Shown: in pieces, positions 7,291-14,683 of the stretch
Position numbering within the stretch: position 1 is the stretch's first letter
Layout of the letters: each line of letters starts with the position of its first letter
Assembly (NCBI GenBank): GCA_910585615.1
Contig: CAJUFO010000040.1
Coordinates: 1-21,720, forward strand
Direction: 5' to 3'
DNA length: 21,720 nt
Source of the DNA: an uncultured Acetatifactor sp.
GTDB taxonomy: Bacteria; Bacillota; Clostridia; Lachnospirales; Lachnospiraceae
Program-made: the position numbers and the translations under genes
The notes under the pieces: generated by a model
Told to the model about the DNA's origin: nothing
What the model saw: only the letters and a program-made list of their open reading frames with translations
Database searches by the model: none

Positions 7291-8193
7291 ATGAGAAAAA
7301 AACATGCCCATATTAAATTTATTTTACCCGGGTTCCTGTTCTATACCTGCTTTGTGGTATTGCCGATTATCTATGTATTCGGCCTGAGTTTTGTGGAATG
7401 GTCCGGTATGGGGCCTATGAAATTTTCCGGACTGGATAACTTTATCAAGATGTTCACGGCACAGAATTTTGCCCCCATCTTCTTCCACGCCCTGGGGAAC
7501 AATGTAAAGTATCTGCTGTGCGTATGGCTGATCATCACGCCCATCCAGTACCTGCTGGCATATCTGTTTTTCATCAAGATTCCGGCGCACAGATATCTGC
7601 GGTTCATGGTCTTCATGCCCTATGTGATCAGCTCCACCATCGTCAGCTTTTTCGCCACTTTGATCTTTAATCCGATCTTCGGCTTTCTGAATAAATTTCT
7701 GGAAGGCATCGGGCTGGAACAGCTTCAGGGCGCCTGGTTCGGCGACCCCAAGTGGGCCTTTAAGCTGATGGTGATGCTGATCATCTGGCAGGGGGCGGGC
7801 TCCGGAATCATGATCTTCTATTCCAATTTTATGGATATTTCCAAAGACGTGATGGAGGCCTGCCGTATCGACGGCTGCACGGAGTGGCAGAGATTTACCA
7901 GGATATTGATTCCCCTGTCCCTCCCCTCCTGCGCGTCCATCATCACCATGAGCAGCATCTGGGCGCTGGCCCTGTTCGACCTTCCCTTTATCCTGGGCGG
8001 CCGGAACGGAGGGGTCAGCGGTTCGCTGGATTTTGCCAATCTGGTATTCTACCGCTACACCTTCGGAAACGCTCTGAGCGGCAGGTCGGAGCTGGGTTTT
8101 GGGGCGGCTATCTGCGTGGTGATGTTCATTTTCATGATGACGGTGACGGTGATTCAACGGAAGATATTGAAGAAATTCGAGTATGACACCTAG
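7291..8193 (+). CDS. Sugar ABC transporter permease, MalF/UgpA type
   Basis: This 300-residue inner-membrane protein has about six hydrophobic helices. The EAA loop around residues 189-208 (EACRIDGCTEWQRFTRILIP) contacts the ATPase, as in binding-protein-dependent transport permeases. GAAAGGAAGG lies just before ATG 7291. It pairs with the second permease, whose gene begins ten bases after this stop codon. The two form the membrane channel for the sugar bound by the upstream lipoprotein. No ATPase gene is nearby, so a shared MsmX-type subunit is likely. Confidence 0.92.
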   Translation: MRKKHAHIKFILPGFLFYTCFVVLPIIYVFGLSFVEWSGMGPMKFSGLDNFIKMFTAQNFAPIFFHALGNNVKYLLCVWLIITPIQYLLAYLFFIKIPAHRYLRFMVFMPYVISSTIVSFFATLIFNPIFGFLNKFLEGIGLEQLQGAWFGDPKWAFKLMVMLIIWQGAGSGIMIFYSNFMDISKDVMEACRIDGCTEWQRFTRILIPLSLPSCASIITMSSIWALALFDLPFILGGRNGGVSGSLDFANLVFYRYTFGNALSGRSELGFGAAICVVMFIFMMTVTVIQRKILKKFEYDT

Positions 8194-8203
8194 GAGGCGA
8201 AGC

Positions 8204-9082
8204 ATGGGAAAAGAGAGACTGAAAAAAAGATTCAGAGAGAGAAATAGGGAAATTCTGTCGCCGTCAGCCAAGATTGTCCGCTGGATATTATCTATTGTGC
8301 TGCTGCTCTACACCAGCATCACCATCTTCGTGATCGGGATTACGGTGATGGATTCCATGAAGTCCAAGGGGGATCTGGTGACGAACTTTGTGGGGCTTCC
8401 CAAGGCCTGGACATTGGAGAATTATGTCAAGGTCCTGACGGAGGAAAATCTGCTGCGGTACGCTGCCAACAGTGTGTTCCTGGTGGTGGTCGGCACGCTG
8501 GGATGCCTGTTTTTGGGAGCGCTGACCGCCTATGGGATTTCCCGTTTTGAATTCAGGGGAAAGGGATTCATTGTGGCCTATTTCCTGATAGGGATGATGG
8601 TTCCCATACAGGTGAGCGTCCTGCCGCTGTTTTTAATCCTGCGGACCATCGGCCTGTTGAACAATCTTTTGGGCCTGGCGCTGGTATATGTATCCGGCAT
8701 TTCCATGGGATGCTTCATTTTCCAGAAATTTTTCCAGACCATACCCATGGCCATGGAGGAATCGGCGCGGATGGACGGGGCCGGGGATTTCAAGATTTTC
8801 TTCCGGATCATAGTGCCCCTCTGCAAGCCTGTGATCATGACGGTGGCCCTGATCACGGCAATCGGACAGTGGAATGATTTCTATATGCCCATGGTGCTCT
8901 TGGGGAAACGGAGCACTTATACATTGACCCTGATCATTTACCAGTACATAGGGCAGTTCACCAAGCATATGGGGGAGTCCATGGCGGCGGTGATTATCAC
9001 GCTGATTCCCATCATTGTGCTGTATTTCCTGTTTTCTTCCCAGATTGTGGAGGGAATCAGCGGCGGCGCGGTAAAGGGTTGA
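8204..9082 (+). CDS. Sugar ABC transporter permease, MalG/UgpE type
   Basis: This 292-residue carbohydrate importer permease of the CUT1 family has about six membrane helices and an EAA loop (EESARMDGAGDFKIFFRIIVP, without its last residue, around 185-204). The C-terminus SSQIVEGISGGAVKG is typical of the family. The frame opens at ATG 8183 inside the previous gene, but AGGAGG at 8192-8197 sits six bases before ATG 8204, so I use that start. The ribosome binding site overlaps the stop codon of the first permease, so the two are likely made in equal amounts. Confidence 0.92.
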   Translation: MGKERLKKRFRERNREILSPSAKIVRWILSIVLLLYTSITIFVIGITVMDSMKSKGDLVTNFVGLPKAWTLENYVKVLTEENLLRYAANSVFLVVVGTLGCLFLGALTAYGISRFEFRGKGFIVAYFLIGMMVPIQVSVLPLFLILRTIGLLNNLLGLALVYVSGISMGCFIFQKFFQTIPMAMEESARMDGAGDFKIFFRIIVPLCKPVIMTVALITAIGQWNDFYMPMVLLGKRSTYTLTLIIYQYIGQFTKHMGESMAAVIITLIPIIVLYFLFSSQIVEGISGGAVKG

Positions 9083-9090
9083 CAATGCTT

Positions 9091-9110
9091 ATTTTGTGAA
9101 AATTTGTGAA
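9091..9110 (+). promoter_or_regulatory. Paired TTTGTGAA repeats before the GH106 gene
   Basis: ATTTTGTGAA and AATTTGTGAA lie back to back, putting TGTGAA at 9095-9100 and 9105-9110, about one helical turn apart. The same hexamer occurs three times ahead of the binding-protein gene. These may be regulator sites or simply an AT-rich translation enhancer before the ribosome binding site. No clear promoter of its own was seen for the GH106 gene. Confidence 0.35.
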
Positions 9111-9130
9111 AATCGAGAGGGAGGATTATC

Positions 9131-11992
9131 ATGCAGGCATGCAGGGAGATATTACAACGGTTCCGTGAGATGGACGAAAGCGCCCGCCCTAAAATCCGCT
9201 GGTGGATTCCCGGGGCGCAGACCACGGCGGAGGAATTGAAGGCGGAGCTTCGCTCCATGAAGGACGCGGGATTCCTGGGGGCGGAGATATGCTCCATGCC
9301 CTATACGCCGCCTACGGATCCGGAGGTGTTCAATTACCGGGTGGACTGGGGGAAAGAGAACTGGAACGTATTGATGCGGGAGGTCCTTCTGGAAGCGGGA
9401 CGCCTGGGCATGAAGATCGATTTCATGATGACTCCCGGATGGCCGCTGGCCCTGCCGGGGGAGGTGGATCCGGACGACCCGGCAAGCGGCATCCAGATGG
9501 AGACCGACGGCATTTACATAGAGGGGATCACCAGGGAGCATCCCTATGAGGGCAGGGTTCCGGTCCCTGAAGCCGCTCTTACAGACGCGAAAGCGGCCGG
9601 CGGCAGGGCAAGGCTGGAGGGCATTGCCGTTGCCAGATATGCCGATAAGGAGAAGCACATCCTGGAATTCGCTTCCGCCAGGGCCTTGAAGGAAGGAGCG
9701 GACTACCGACGGGTATGCGCCGGTGAAGAGGAATATGAGGTCTCCTTCTGCCCGGAGGAAGAGGGGGAATACCTCCTGTTCGCCTGGTGGAAGCATCCCT
9801 CCGGCAGCAGGACCTGCGGCAATCTGCAGCTGGATCATTACGGACGGGGGGCCTCCGAGCGGCTCATCCGTTTCTGGGAGGATACGATCCTGCCCTCCTT
9901 CGGGGAGGCGGCAGAAAACATCGACAATATGTTCATTGATTCCCTGGAATACACCACGCATCTGGACTGGACGGAAGGGCTTCTCAAGGCCTTTGAGGAA
10001 ACCTGCGGATATGATTTTACCCCCTATCTTCCGGCGGTGTATGATGAGGACTGGATCGGAAATTTTGCCCAGATACCCCATCCGGACTTTTCCTTTGATG
10101 TGAAGAATGAACAGCTGGCAAATGATTTCGCCTCCCTTTTGACGGATTTATATATCGAGAACCATCTGAAGCCCATAGAGGAATTCTGCCTGCGCCACGG
10201 CATCGGGCTCAGGTATCAGACGGCCTACGGCAAGACCCTGGAAAACGCAAGGACAGCCATGCATGTGACGGTGCCGGAGACGGAATCCCTGTACGGCGCG
10301 GATCTGATTGACTTTTACCGTCTCCAGTCGGGCGCGGTGCACATGACGGGCAAGAAGATCTACTCCATTGAGACGGCACCGGAAAATGTGGGCAGAGGGA
10401 ATGGGGACAGGAATTCCGGCAATTACCAGCAATGCTGGCACAACCTCCTGTGGCATGCCCACCGTTCCCTGGCCGGCGGCGTGAACCAGATTGTGCTGCA
10501 CGGGTATTCCTACCGGGGACATTATGACGGGGCGGGCAGCGAGAACGGCCATCTGAAGGACCTGATCTGGCCCGGCTACGAGGGGATGGGCAGCTATGAT
10601 TCCTTCAGCAACAGCTGGGGGGAGCGGCAGCCCAACTGGCTCCATGCCAGACAGTACACGGATTATATGACGAGGGTACAGTATATGCTGCGCCAGGGGC
10701 AGATGAAGGTGGATCTGGCGGTGTTCGCCCAGCGGTATTTTGAGCGGATCGATTTTGTGGGGGCGGTGCGTATTTTTGACAGCCCCGTGCTGGAGGATGC
10801 GGGATATACCTATGAGTTCCTCTGCCCAGCGCATTTCCGGCTTGAAAATGCCAGGGTGGAGGACGGGCGTCTGGCCAAGGACGGCCCCGGCTACCGGGCA
10901 TTGATTTTCGATAATCAGGAGAGCCTGCCCGCGGAAGTGGCGGAGAAGACCCTGGAGTTCGCCAGAAAGGGCCTGCCTGTGATCTTCATCGGCCGAATCC
11001 CGTCTTCACCGGCTTCCTGCCGGAGTGTGGAATGCGCTTCTTCCATGGAGGCAAAGCATTCCCATGATATGACAGCCCTGATGGAGGCCCTGTATAAGGA
11101 GGGGAACGTGCGCTTTATCCGGGAGAGGGAAGATATCCTGGCTGTGTTAAAGGAGCTCCATATCCTTCCCGACACTTGTCTGGGCGGAGACGGACAGCTT
11201 CTGGGGGTGCACCGGCAGACGGATGGCAATCATTTTTATCTCATCTGCAATGTGGGCCATGCCCGGAACTACAGGGAGATCGATGAGCGCAGGGTCACTG
11301 TCCGGGAGGTGCGGCTAAAGGGTACGGGAACGCCTTACCGTCTCGATCCCTGGAGCGGGAAGACAGAGCGGATCGCCGATTTCCGCAGGGAGGGGGACTA
11401 TCTGGCGGTTCCGGTCTCCTTACAGGAGAATGACACCTGCCTGATTGCCATGACGGAGGAAGAGATTCCCGAGTGCGGATGTGGGGCAGCTTTGGCGGAG
11501 GGAGAGCCGGCGAAGGAGCTGGTCCTCACAGGCTGGACCCTGGAGCCGGAGGCCTGGCTGCCCGGAGCGCTGCCTGTGGAGAATGCCGTGAGGAAGCTGG
11601 AGCCCATAGCCCTCGACTCGTTAAAGTCCTGGCGGCAGATTCCGGGAATGGAGGAGATGTCTGGCATCGGGACCTACCGGACGTCCTTTTGGATGGAGGA
11701 TTCCTGCGGGGGAGCGGTGCTTAAGATGCCGCCGGTCCATGACAGCTACAGCCTGTATCTGAACGGCAGGGAGGTTCCCGTGAATCCCATGTGCTGCAGG
11801 GTCTCTGTGGGAGAGTATCTGAGGCCGGGAGAGAACGCCATTGAGATTCGGGTGTCCTCCACCCTGCTGAACGCCGTCCTGGCCAATGCCCGGGCCCAGG
11901 GGCTCAGGGGCGTGCGCCGGCCGGGGGACATACAGGATTGGGATGATTATGGGATTCTGGGTGAGATTGCATTGAGATATTCACCAGGGTGA
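9131..11992 (+). CDS. GH106-like glycoside hydrolase (alpha-L-rhamnosidase)
   Basis: This 953-residue enzyme has no signal peptide, so it is likely cytoplasmic. The start PKIRWWIPGAQTTAEELKAE and GFLGAEICSMP match the opening of the GH106 catalytic barrel. Later family-like blocks are FIDSLEYTTHLDWTEGL with GYDFTPYLPAV (about 267-300), LRYQTAYG, the segment around GNYQQCWHNLLWHAHRSLAG leading to QIVLHGYSYRG (about 435-460), and WPGYEGMGSYDSFSN. The last 150 residues look like a beta-sandwich carbohydrate-binding module (YSLYLNGREVPV; LRPGENAIEIRV). GH106 enzymes release alpha-L-rhamnose, for example from rhamnogalacturonans. GAGGGAGG precedes ATG 9131 at about seven bases. It follows the permeases by 48 bases and probably belongs to their operon. 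The exact linkage is not certain. Confidence 0.85.
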   Translation: MQACREILQRFREMDESARPKIRWWIPGAQTTAEELKAELRSMKDAGFLGAEICSMPYTPPTDPEVFNYRVDWGKENWNVLMREVLLEAGRLGMKIDFMMTPGWPLALPGEVDPDDPASGIQMETDGIYIEGITREHPYEGRVPVPEAALTDAKAAGGRARLEGIAVARYADKEKHILEFASARALKEGADYRRVCAGEEEYEVSFCPEEEGEYLLFAWWKHPSGSRTCGNLQLDHYGRGASERLIRFWEDTILPSFGEAAENIDNMFIDSLEYTTHLDWTEGLLKAFEETCGYDFTPYLPAVYDEDWIGNFAQIPHPDFSFDVKNEQLANDFASLLTDLYIENHLKPIEEFCLRHGIGLRYQTAYGKTLENARTAMHVTVPETESLYGADLIDFYRLQSGAVHMTGKKIYSIETAPENVGRGNGDRNSGNYQQCWHNLLWHAHRSLAGGVNQIVLHGYSYRGHYDGAGSENGHLKDLIWPGYEGMGSYDSFSNSWGERQPNWLHARQYTDYMTRVQYMLRQGQMKVDLAVFAQRYFERIDFVGAVRIFDSPVLEDAGYTYEFLCPAHFRLENARVEDGRLAKDGPGYRALIFDNQESLPAEVAEKTLEFARKGLPVIFIGRIPSSPASCRSVECASSMEAKHSHDMTALMEALYKEGNVRFIREREDILAVLKELHILPDTCLGGDGQLLGVHRQTDGNHFYLICNVGHARNYREIDERRVTVREVRLKGTGTPYRLDPWSGKTERIADFRREGDYLAVPVSLQENDTCLIAMTEEEIPECGCGAALAEGEPAKELVLTGWTLEPEAWLPGALPVENAVRKLEPIALDSLKSWRQIPGMEEMSGIGTYRTSFWMEDSCGGAVLKMPPVHDSYSLYLNGREVPVNPMCCRVSVGEYLRPGENAIEIRVSSTLLNAVLANARAQGLRGVRRPGDIQDWDDYGILGEIALRYSPG

Positions 11993-12026
11993 TTTGTGGT
12001 TACAATTCACGGCCTAACCGATAAAG

Positions 12027-12058
12027 AAAAACCTCGCAGATACTGACTGCGGGGTTTT
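12027..12058. terminator. Intrinsic terminator after the GH106 gene
   Basis: AAAAACCTCGCAG (12027-12039) pairs with CTGCGGGGTTTT (12047-12058) with one mismatch and a 7-base loop. The A-run on the left and T-run on the right make it suitable for both strands, so it can end both the hydrolase operon and any transcript from the IS66 remnant. Confidence 0.75.
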
Positions 12059-12086
12059 GTATGGTTAACAGGGGTAGTGTATAGCA

Positions 12087-12543
12087 TTACACCTTCAGAC
12101 CGATATTGAATCTCTCTGTAACTGATTCATATAAATTTTTACCCGCTGCTTTGATGGACTGGATTATGCTTAAACCGTCGCTCCATCCTGAGAGCGGAAG
12201 CGCATTACCTGGGCTGCCATCCGTTATTCAGCTGCTTTTTCAGGCGCTTCTTTCCCTCCGTCATGTATATCATTCCAGTAAGTGACGGCATCCTTGATCC
12301 ATTCCTTCATCATGGTATTCCATGTGAGGCCTTTCTCGTTTTCTATGCTGTTTATGATATATCTTTTTATGTGTGCCATACATTCCTGGTTTTGGAATCC
12401 ATGTTTTATCAATGCCGCTTCATGGTCGCTGATCAGGATTCCGTCATAGAATTCCAAAGGCGAATCTGCTACGCCTTCATCCCCTTTGCCAAGTTCCTCC
12501 TCCAGTTTGCGGATCCTGGCATTTTGTTCACTAATTTGCAATG
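12087..12543 (-). pseudogene. Degenerate IS66-family transposase remnant
   Basis: On the minus strand, 12543-12224 encodes a fragment with ISEQNARIRKLEEELGKG, resembling the coiled start of an IS66 TnpC. It runs directly into FYDGILISDHEAAL, then HGFQNQECMAHIKRYI and SIENEKGLTWNTMMKEWIK, which closely resemble the catalytic core of IS66 transposases (conserved DHD and HQEC-AH-RY pattern). After a stop at 12224, another minus frame from about 12191 to 12087 carries SDGLSIIQSIKAAGKNLYES, resembling the C-terminus of the same family. The usual length is about 500 residues, so most of the gene is lost through at least two deletions and a frame change. It cannot be active. It marks a past insertion between the GH106 and chemoreceptor genes. 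Confidence 0.75.
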
Positions 12544-12566
12544 AAGTGTAACATTTTAACAAAATA

Positions 12567-12596
12567 TTGCAACAACATGAGCTTTTATGATATACT
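12567..12596 (+). promoter_or_regulatory. Candidate promoter of the chemoreceptor gene
   Basis: TTGCAA (12567-12572) and TATACT (12591-12596) are 18 bases apart in an AT-rich stretch just beyond the transposase remnant. It points to the chemoreceptor gene about 340 bases downstream. The promoter may have come with, or been exposed by, the decayed insertion sequence. Confidence 0.45.
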
Positions 12597-12599
12597 GGC

Positions 12600-12945
12600 A
12601 GTAATTGCCGCACATGGAAAGCAGGACGGATGTCCGGCTTTCTCCATGCTTTTGTGTGGCTTTTTGTGCGTCTCCGGAAAGGGGCGCCTGACGGGCGGCT
12701 CCGGCCGCTGCGGAGGCGCTCATGGAAACGGACAGGAGAGGGGAGGTGTGAAGATGGCCGGTGGATAGAACGGACGGGATTTGGGCCGGAGGGACGATTC
12801 CGGCTTGGTGTTGGAGTTTTTAAGCCAATGACGGCAGAAAGCCCGGGGCGATTCGTGGGAAGATGCACGGGGAACCTGTGGAACCCGATGCGGACAAGGG
12901 CAGAGGGGCCGGGGATGAAATCATAGAGAGACGGGGTGCGTGAAG
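12600..12945 (+). other. Long structured leader before the chemoreceptor gene
   Basis: There is no convincing gene in this stretch. Two hairpins stand out: GAAAGC-A-GGAC (12617-12627) with GTCC-G-GCTTTC (12632-12642), followed by T-rich runs, and GCGCCT (12684-12689) with AGGCGC (12714-12719) enclosing GCGGC (12695-12699) with GCCGC (12704-12708). The first resembles an attenuator or terminator. I found no match to the c-di-GMP riboswitch core or another riboswitch I know. The rest is GC-rich and featureless to my eye. Confidence 0.4.
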
Positions 12946-14613
12946 ATGGACGGGAATCATTCTAAAGCGATACGAAAAAGCAAACGGATCGGGCGCAAGG
13001 TGGGGAACCTGGTGGCGCTGATGCTGGGGGTGAGCATAACCGTGGTGGTGATGCTCTGTGTATGGATGTTCTACAGGCTTACCATGTCCATGATGGAGGA
13101 TGTGTGTGTAAGCGGAACCAATGTGCTGGCCTATGAACTGGCAAATTACCAGGGGCCGGAGGACAAGACGGCGCTTTTGGACGCCCTCAGCGGGCAGATG
13201 GGCTGCGAATTCACCATATTCCATGGAGACGAGAGGGCCTACACCACGATTCAGCAGGACGGGCAGCGGGCGGTGGGCACCAGGCTTTCCGACGAGCTTT
13301 CCGAGATCGTGCTGGAACAGGGGCAGTCTTATGTAGGCCGGGCATCCATCCTGGGGGAGGACCATCTGTGCTCCTATGTCCCTACAAAGGACAGTGAGGG
13401 CAGGACAGACGGTTTGATATTTGCCGGCATTTCCATGGCGGATGTGAACAGACAGGTGACGTTCACGGTATATTTGTCCTGTATTATCGGAATCGCGCTC
13501 ATCATGGCGGGGATCCTGGTGGTGGGCGCTTATCTCAAGCAGACGGTCTCTAAGCCCCTGCACCGCCTGACCATACTGGCGGAATCGCTGGAACAGGGGA
13601 AACTGGGGCTCGGGACGGGCCAGGATGGGCAGGCCGGCGTCTATTCCAACGATGAGATCGGCGTACTGGCGAAGAGCTTCGACCAGACCATCGGCCGCCT
13701 GCGCAATTACATAGGGGAGATTTCCCATATGCTGGAAGCGATTGCGGAGGGGAATCTGACGGCTCAGATCAGCCAGGAGTATGTGGGGGATTTCGCCGCC
13801 ATACGCTCCTCCCTCAACGATATCCTGGAGAAGCTTGACAAGACCATAAGCCAGATCGTGGTGAGCTCCGAGTGCGTATCCGGCGGGGCGGCCCAGATGT
13901 CCGCGGCGGCTCAGGGGCTGAGCCAGGGGGCCGTGGAACAGACCGGCGCCGTGGAAGGACTGGAGAGCACCATGGAGGAAGTGGCGGGCCGGATCAGGCA
14001 GACCGCGGACAATGCGGGCCAGGCCCAGGAGCAGGCAGATGAGGTGGGCAGGCAGCTGACAGAGAGCAATCAGAAGATGCAGGAAATGATGGCCGCTATG
14101 GAGAAAATCAACAGCAGCTCCAGCGAGATTGGAAAAATCATAAAGGCCATTGAGGATATCGCATTCCAGACCAATATCCTGGCCCTGAACGCCTCCGTGG
14201 AGGCAGCGCGGGCCGGAGAGGCGGGCAAGGGATTTGCCGTGGTGTCCGGGGAGGTCAGGAGCCTTGCGGGCAAGACGGCGGAAGCATCCAAATCCACCGC
14301 GGCCCTGATCGAACACTCGATTGCCGCGGTGGAAGAAGGGGCCCTGATTGCGGACGCCACGGCCCGGCAGCTGGAAGGCGCGGTTGCCCAGGCCCAGGAA
14401 ATCGTAGGCACCATCAATGACATCGCCGACGATGCCAGGACCCAGGCGGAGGCCATGGAACAGATACAGAGCCAGATCGGCCAGATTGCCAGCGTGGCCC
14501 AGACCAATTCCGCCACCGCCCAGGAGAGCTCTGCCACCAGTGAGGAGCTCAGCGACCAGGCAGGCCTGCTGAGGCAGTTGGTGCAGACCTTCCGCCTGCG
14601 CAGAGAGCAGTGA
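12946..14613 (+). CDS. Methyl-accepting chemotaxis protein
   Basis: This membrane chemoreceptor has about 555 residues. Helix 1 (about 20-44) is followed by an extracellular Cache-like ligand domain of about 125 residues, helix 2 (about 172-197) and a HAMP region (VSKPLHRLTILAESLEQGKL). A second HAMP-like helical pair ends in EGNLTAQISQEYVGDF. A long cytoplasmic coiled coil has its tip at about 402-433 (IEDIAFQTNILALNASVEAA, then RAGEAGKGFAVV), the conserved CheA/CheW contact. No CheR-binding pentapeptide is present at the C-terminus (FRLRREQ). The start is ATG 12946 or GTG 12940; ATG has GGGGTG at about seven bases. Its place between two glycosidases suggests it senses a related plant sugar. 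No other motility gene is in the window. Confidence 0.93.
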   Translation: MDGNHSKAIRKSKRIGRKVGNLVALMLGVSITVVVMLCVWMFYRLTMSMMEDVCVSGTNVLAYELANYQGPEDKTALLDALSGQMGCEFTIFHGDERAYTTIQQDGQRAVGTRLSDELSEIVLEQGQSYVGRASILGEDHLCSYVPTKDSEGRTDGLIFAGISMADVNRQVTFTVYLSCIIGIALIMAGILVVGAYLKQTVSKPLHRLTILAESLEQGKLGLGTGQDGQAGVYSNDEIGVLAKSFDQTIGRLRNYIGEISHMLEAIAEGNLTAQISQEYVGDFAAIRSSLNDILEKLDKTISQIVVSSECVSGGAAQMSAAAQGLSQGAVEQTGAVEGLESTMEEVAGRIRQTADNAGQAQEQADEVGRQLTESNQKMQEMMAAMEKINSSSSEIGKIIKAIEDIAFQTNILALNASVEAARAGEAGKGFAVVSGEVRSLAGKTAEASKSTAALIEHSIAAVEEGALIADATARQLEGAVAQAQEIVGTINDIADDARTQAEAMEQIQSQIGQIASVAQTNSATAQESSATSEELSDQAGLLRQLVQTFRLRREQ

Positions 14614-14683
14614 GCGGGAGCCGGCGCGGGGGGATGAAACCGTAGGGAAGCAGGTTACCTGTTCTCAGATAAAGGAGATAGCG

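Noticed and set aside
12550..12868. Upstream extension of the minus-strand transposase frame
   Set aside because: The frame stays open to 12868, but its Pro/Arg/Ser-rich translation has no IS66 character and overlaps the candidate chemoreceptor promoter and leader. Only 12087-12543 is supported.
12600..12940. c-di-GMP (GEMM) riboswitch before the chemoreceptor
   Set aside because: Expected for some motility genes, but the conserved core and tetraloop receptor sequences are not present in the leader.
12820..14316. Long minus-strand frame opposite the chemoreceptor gene
   Set aside because: Its His/Leu/Gly-rich translation shows no domain and it mirrors a clear chemoreceptor gene; it is an antisense shadow.
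12904..14655. Similar GGGGATGAAA stretches before the chemoreceptor and GH127 genes
   Set aside because: The likeness (about 12910 and 14630) is short and purine-rich, as expected near ribosome binding sites; not enough for a repeat call.
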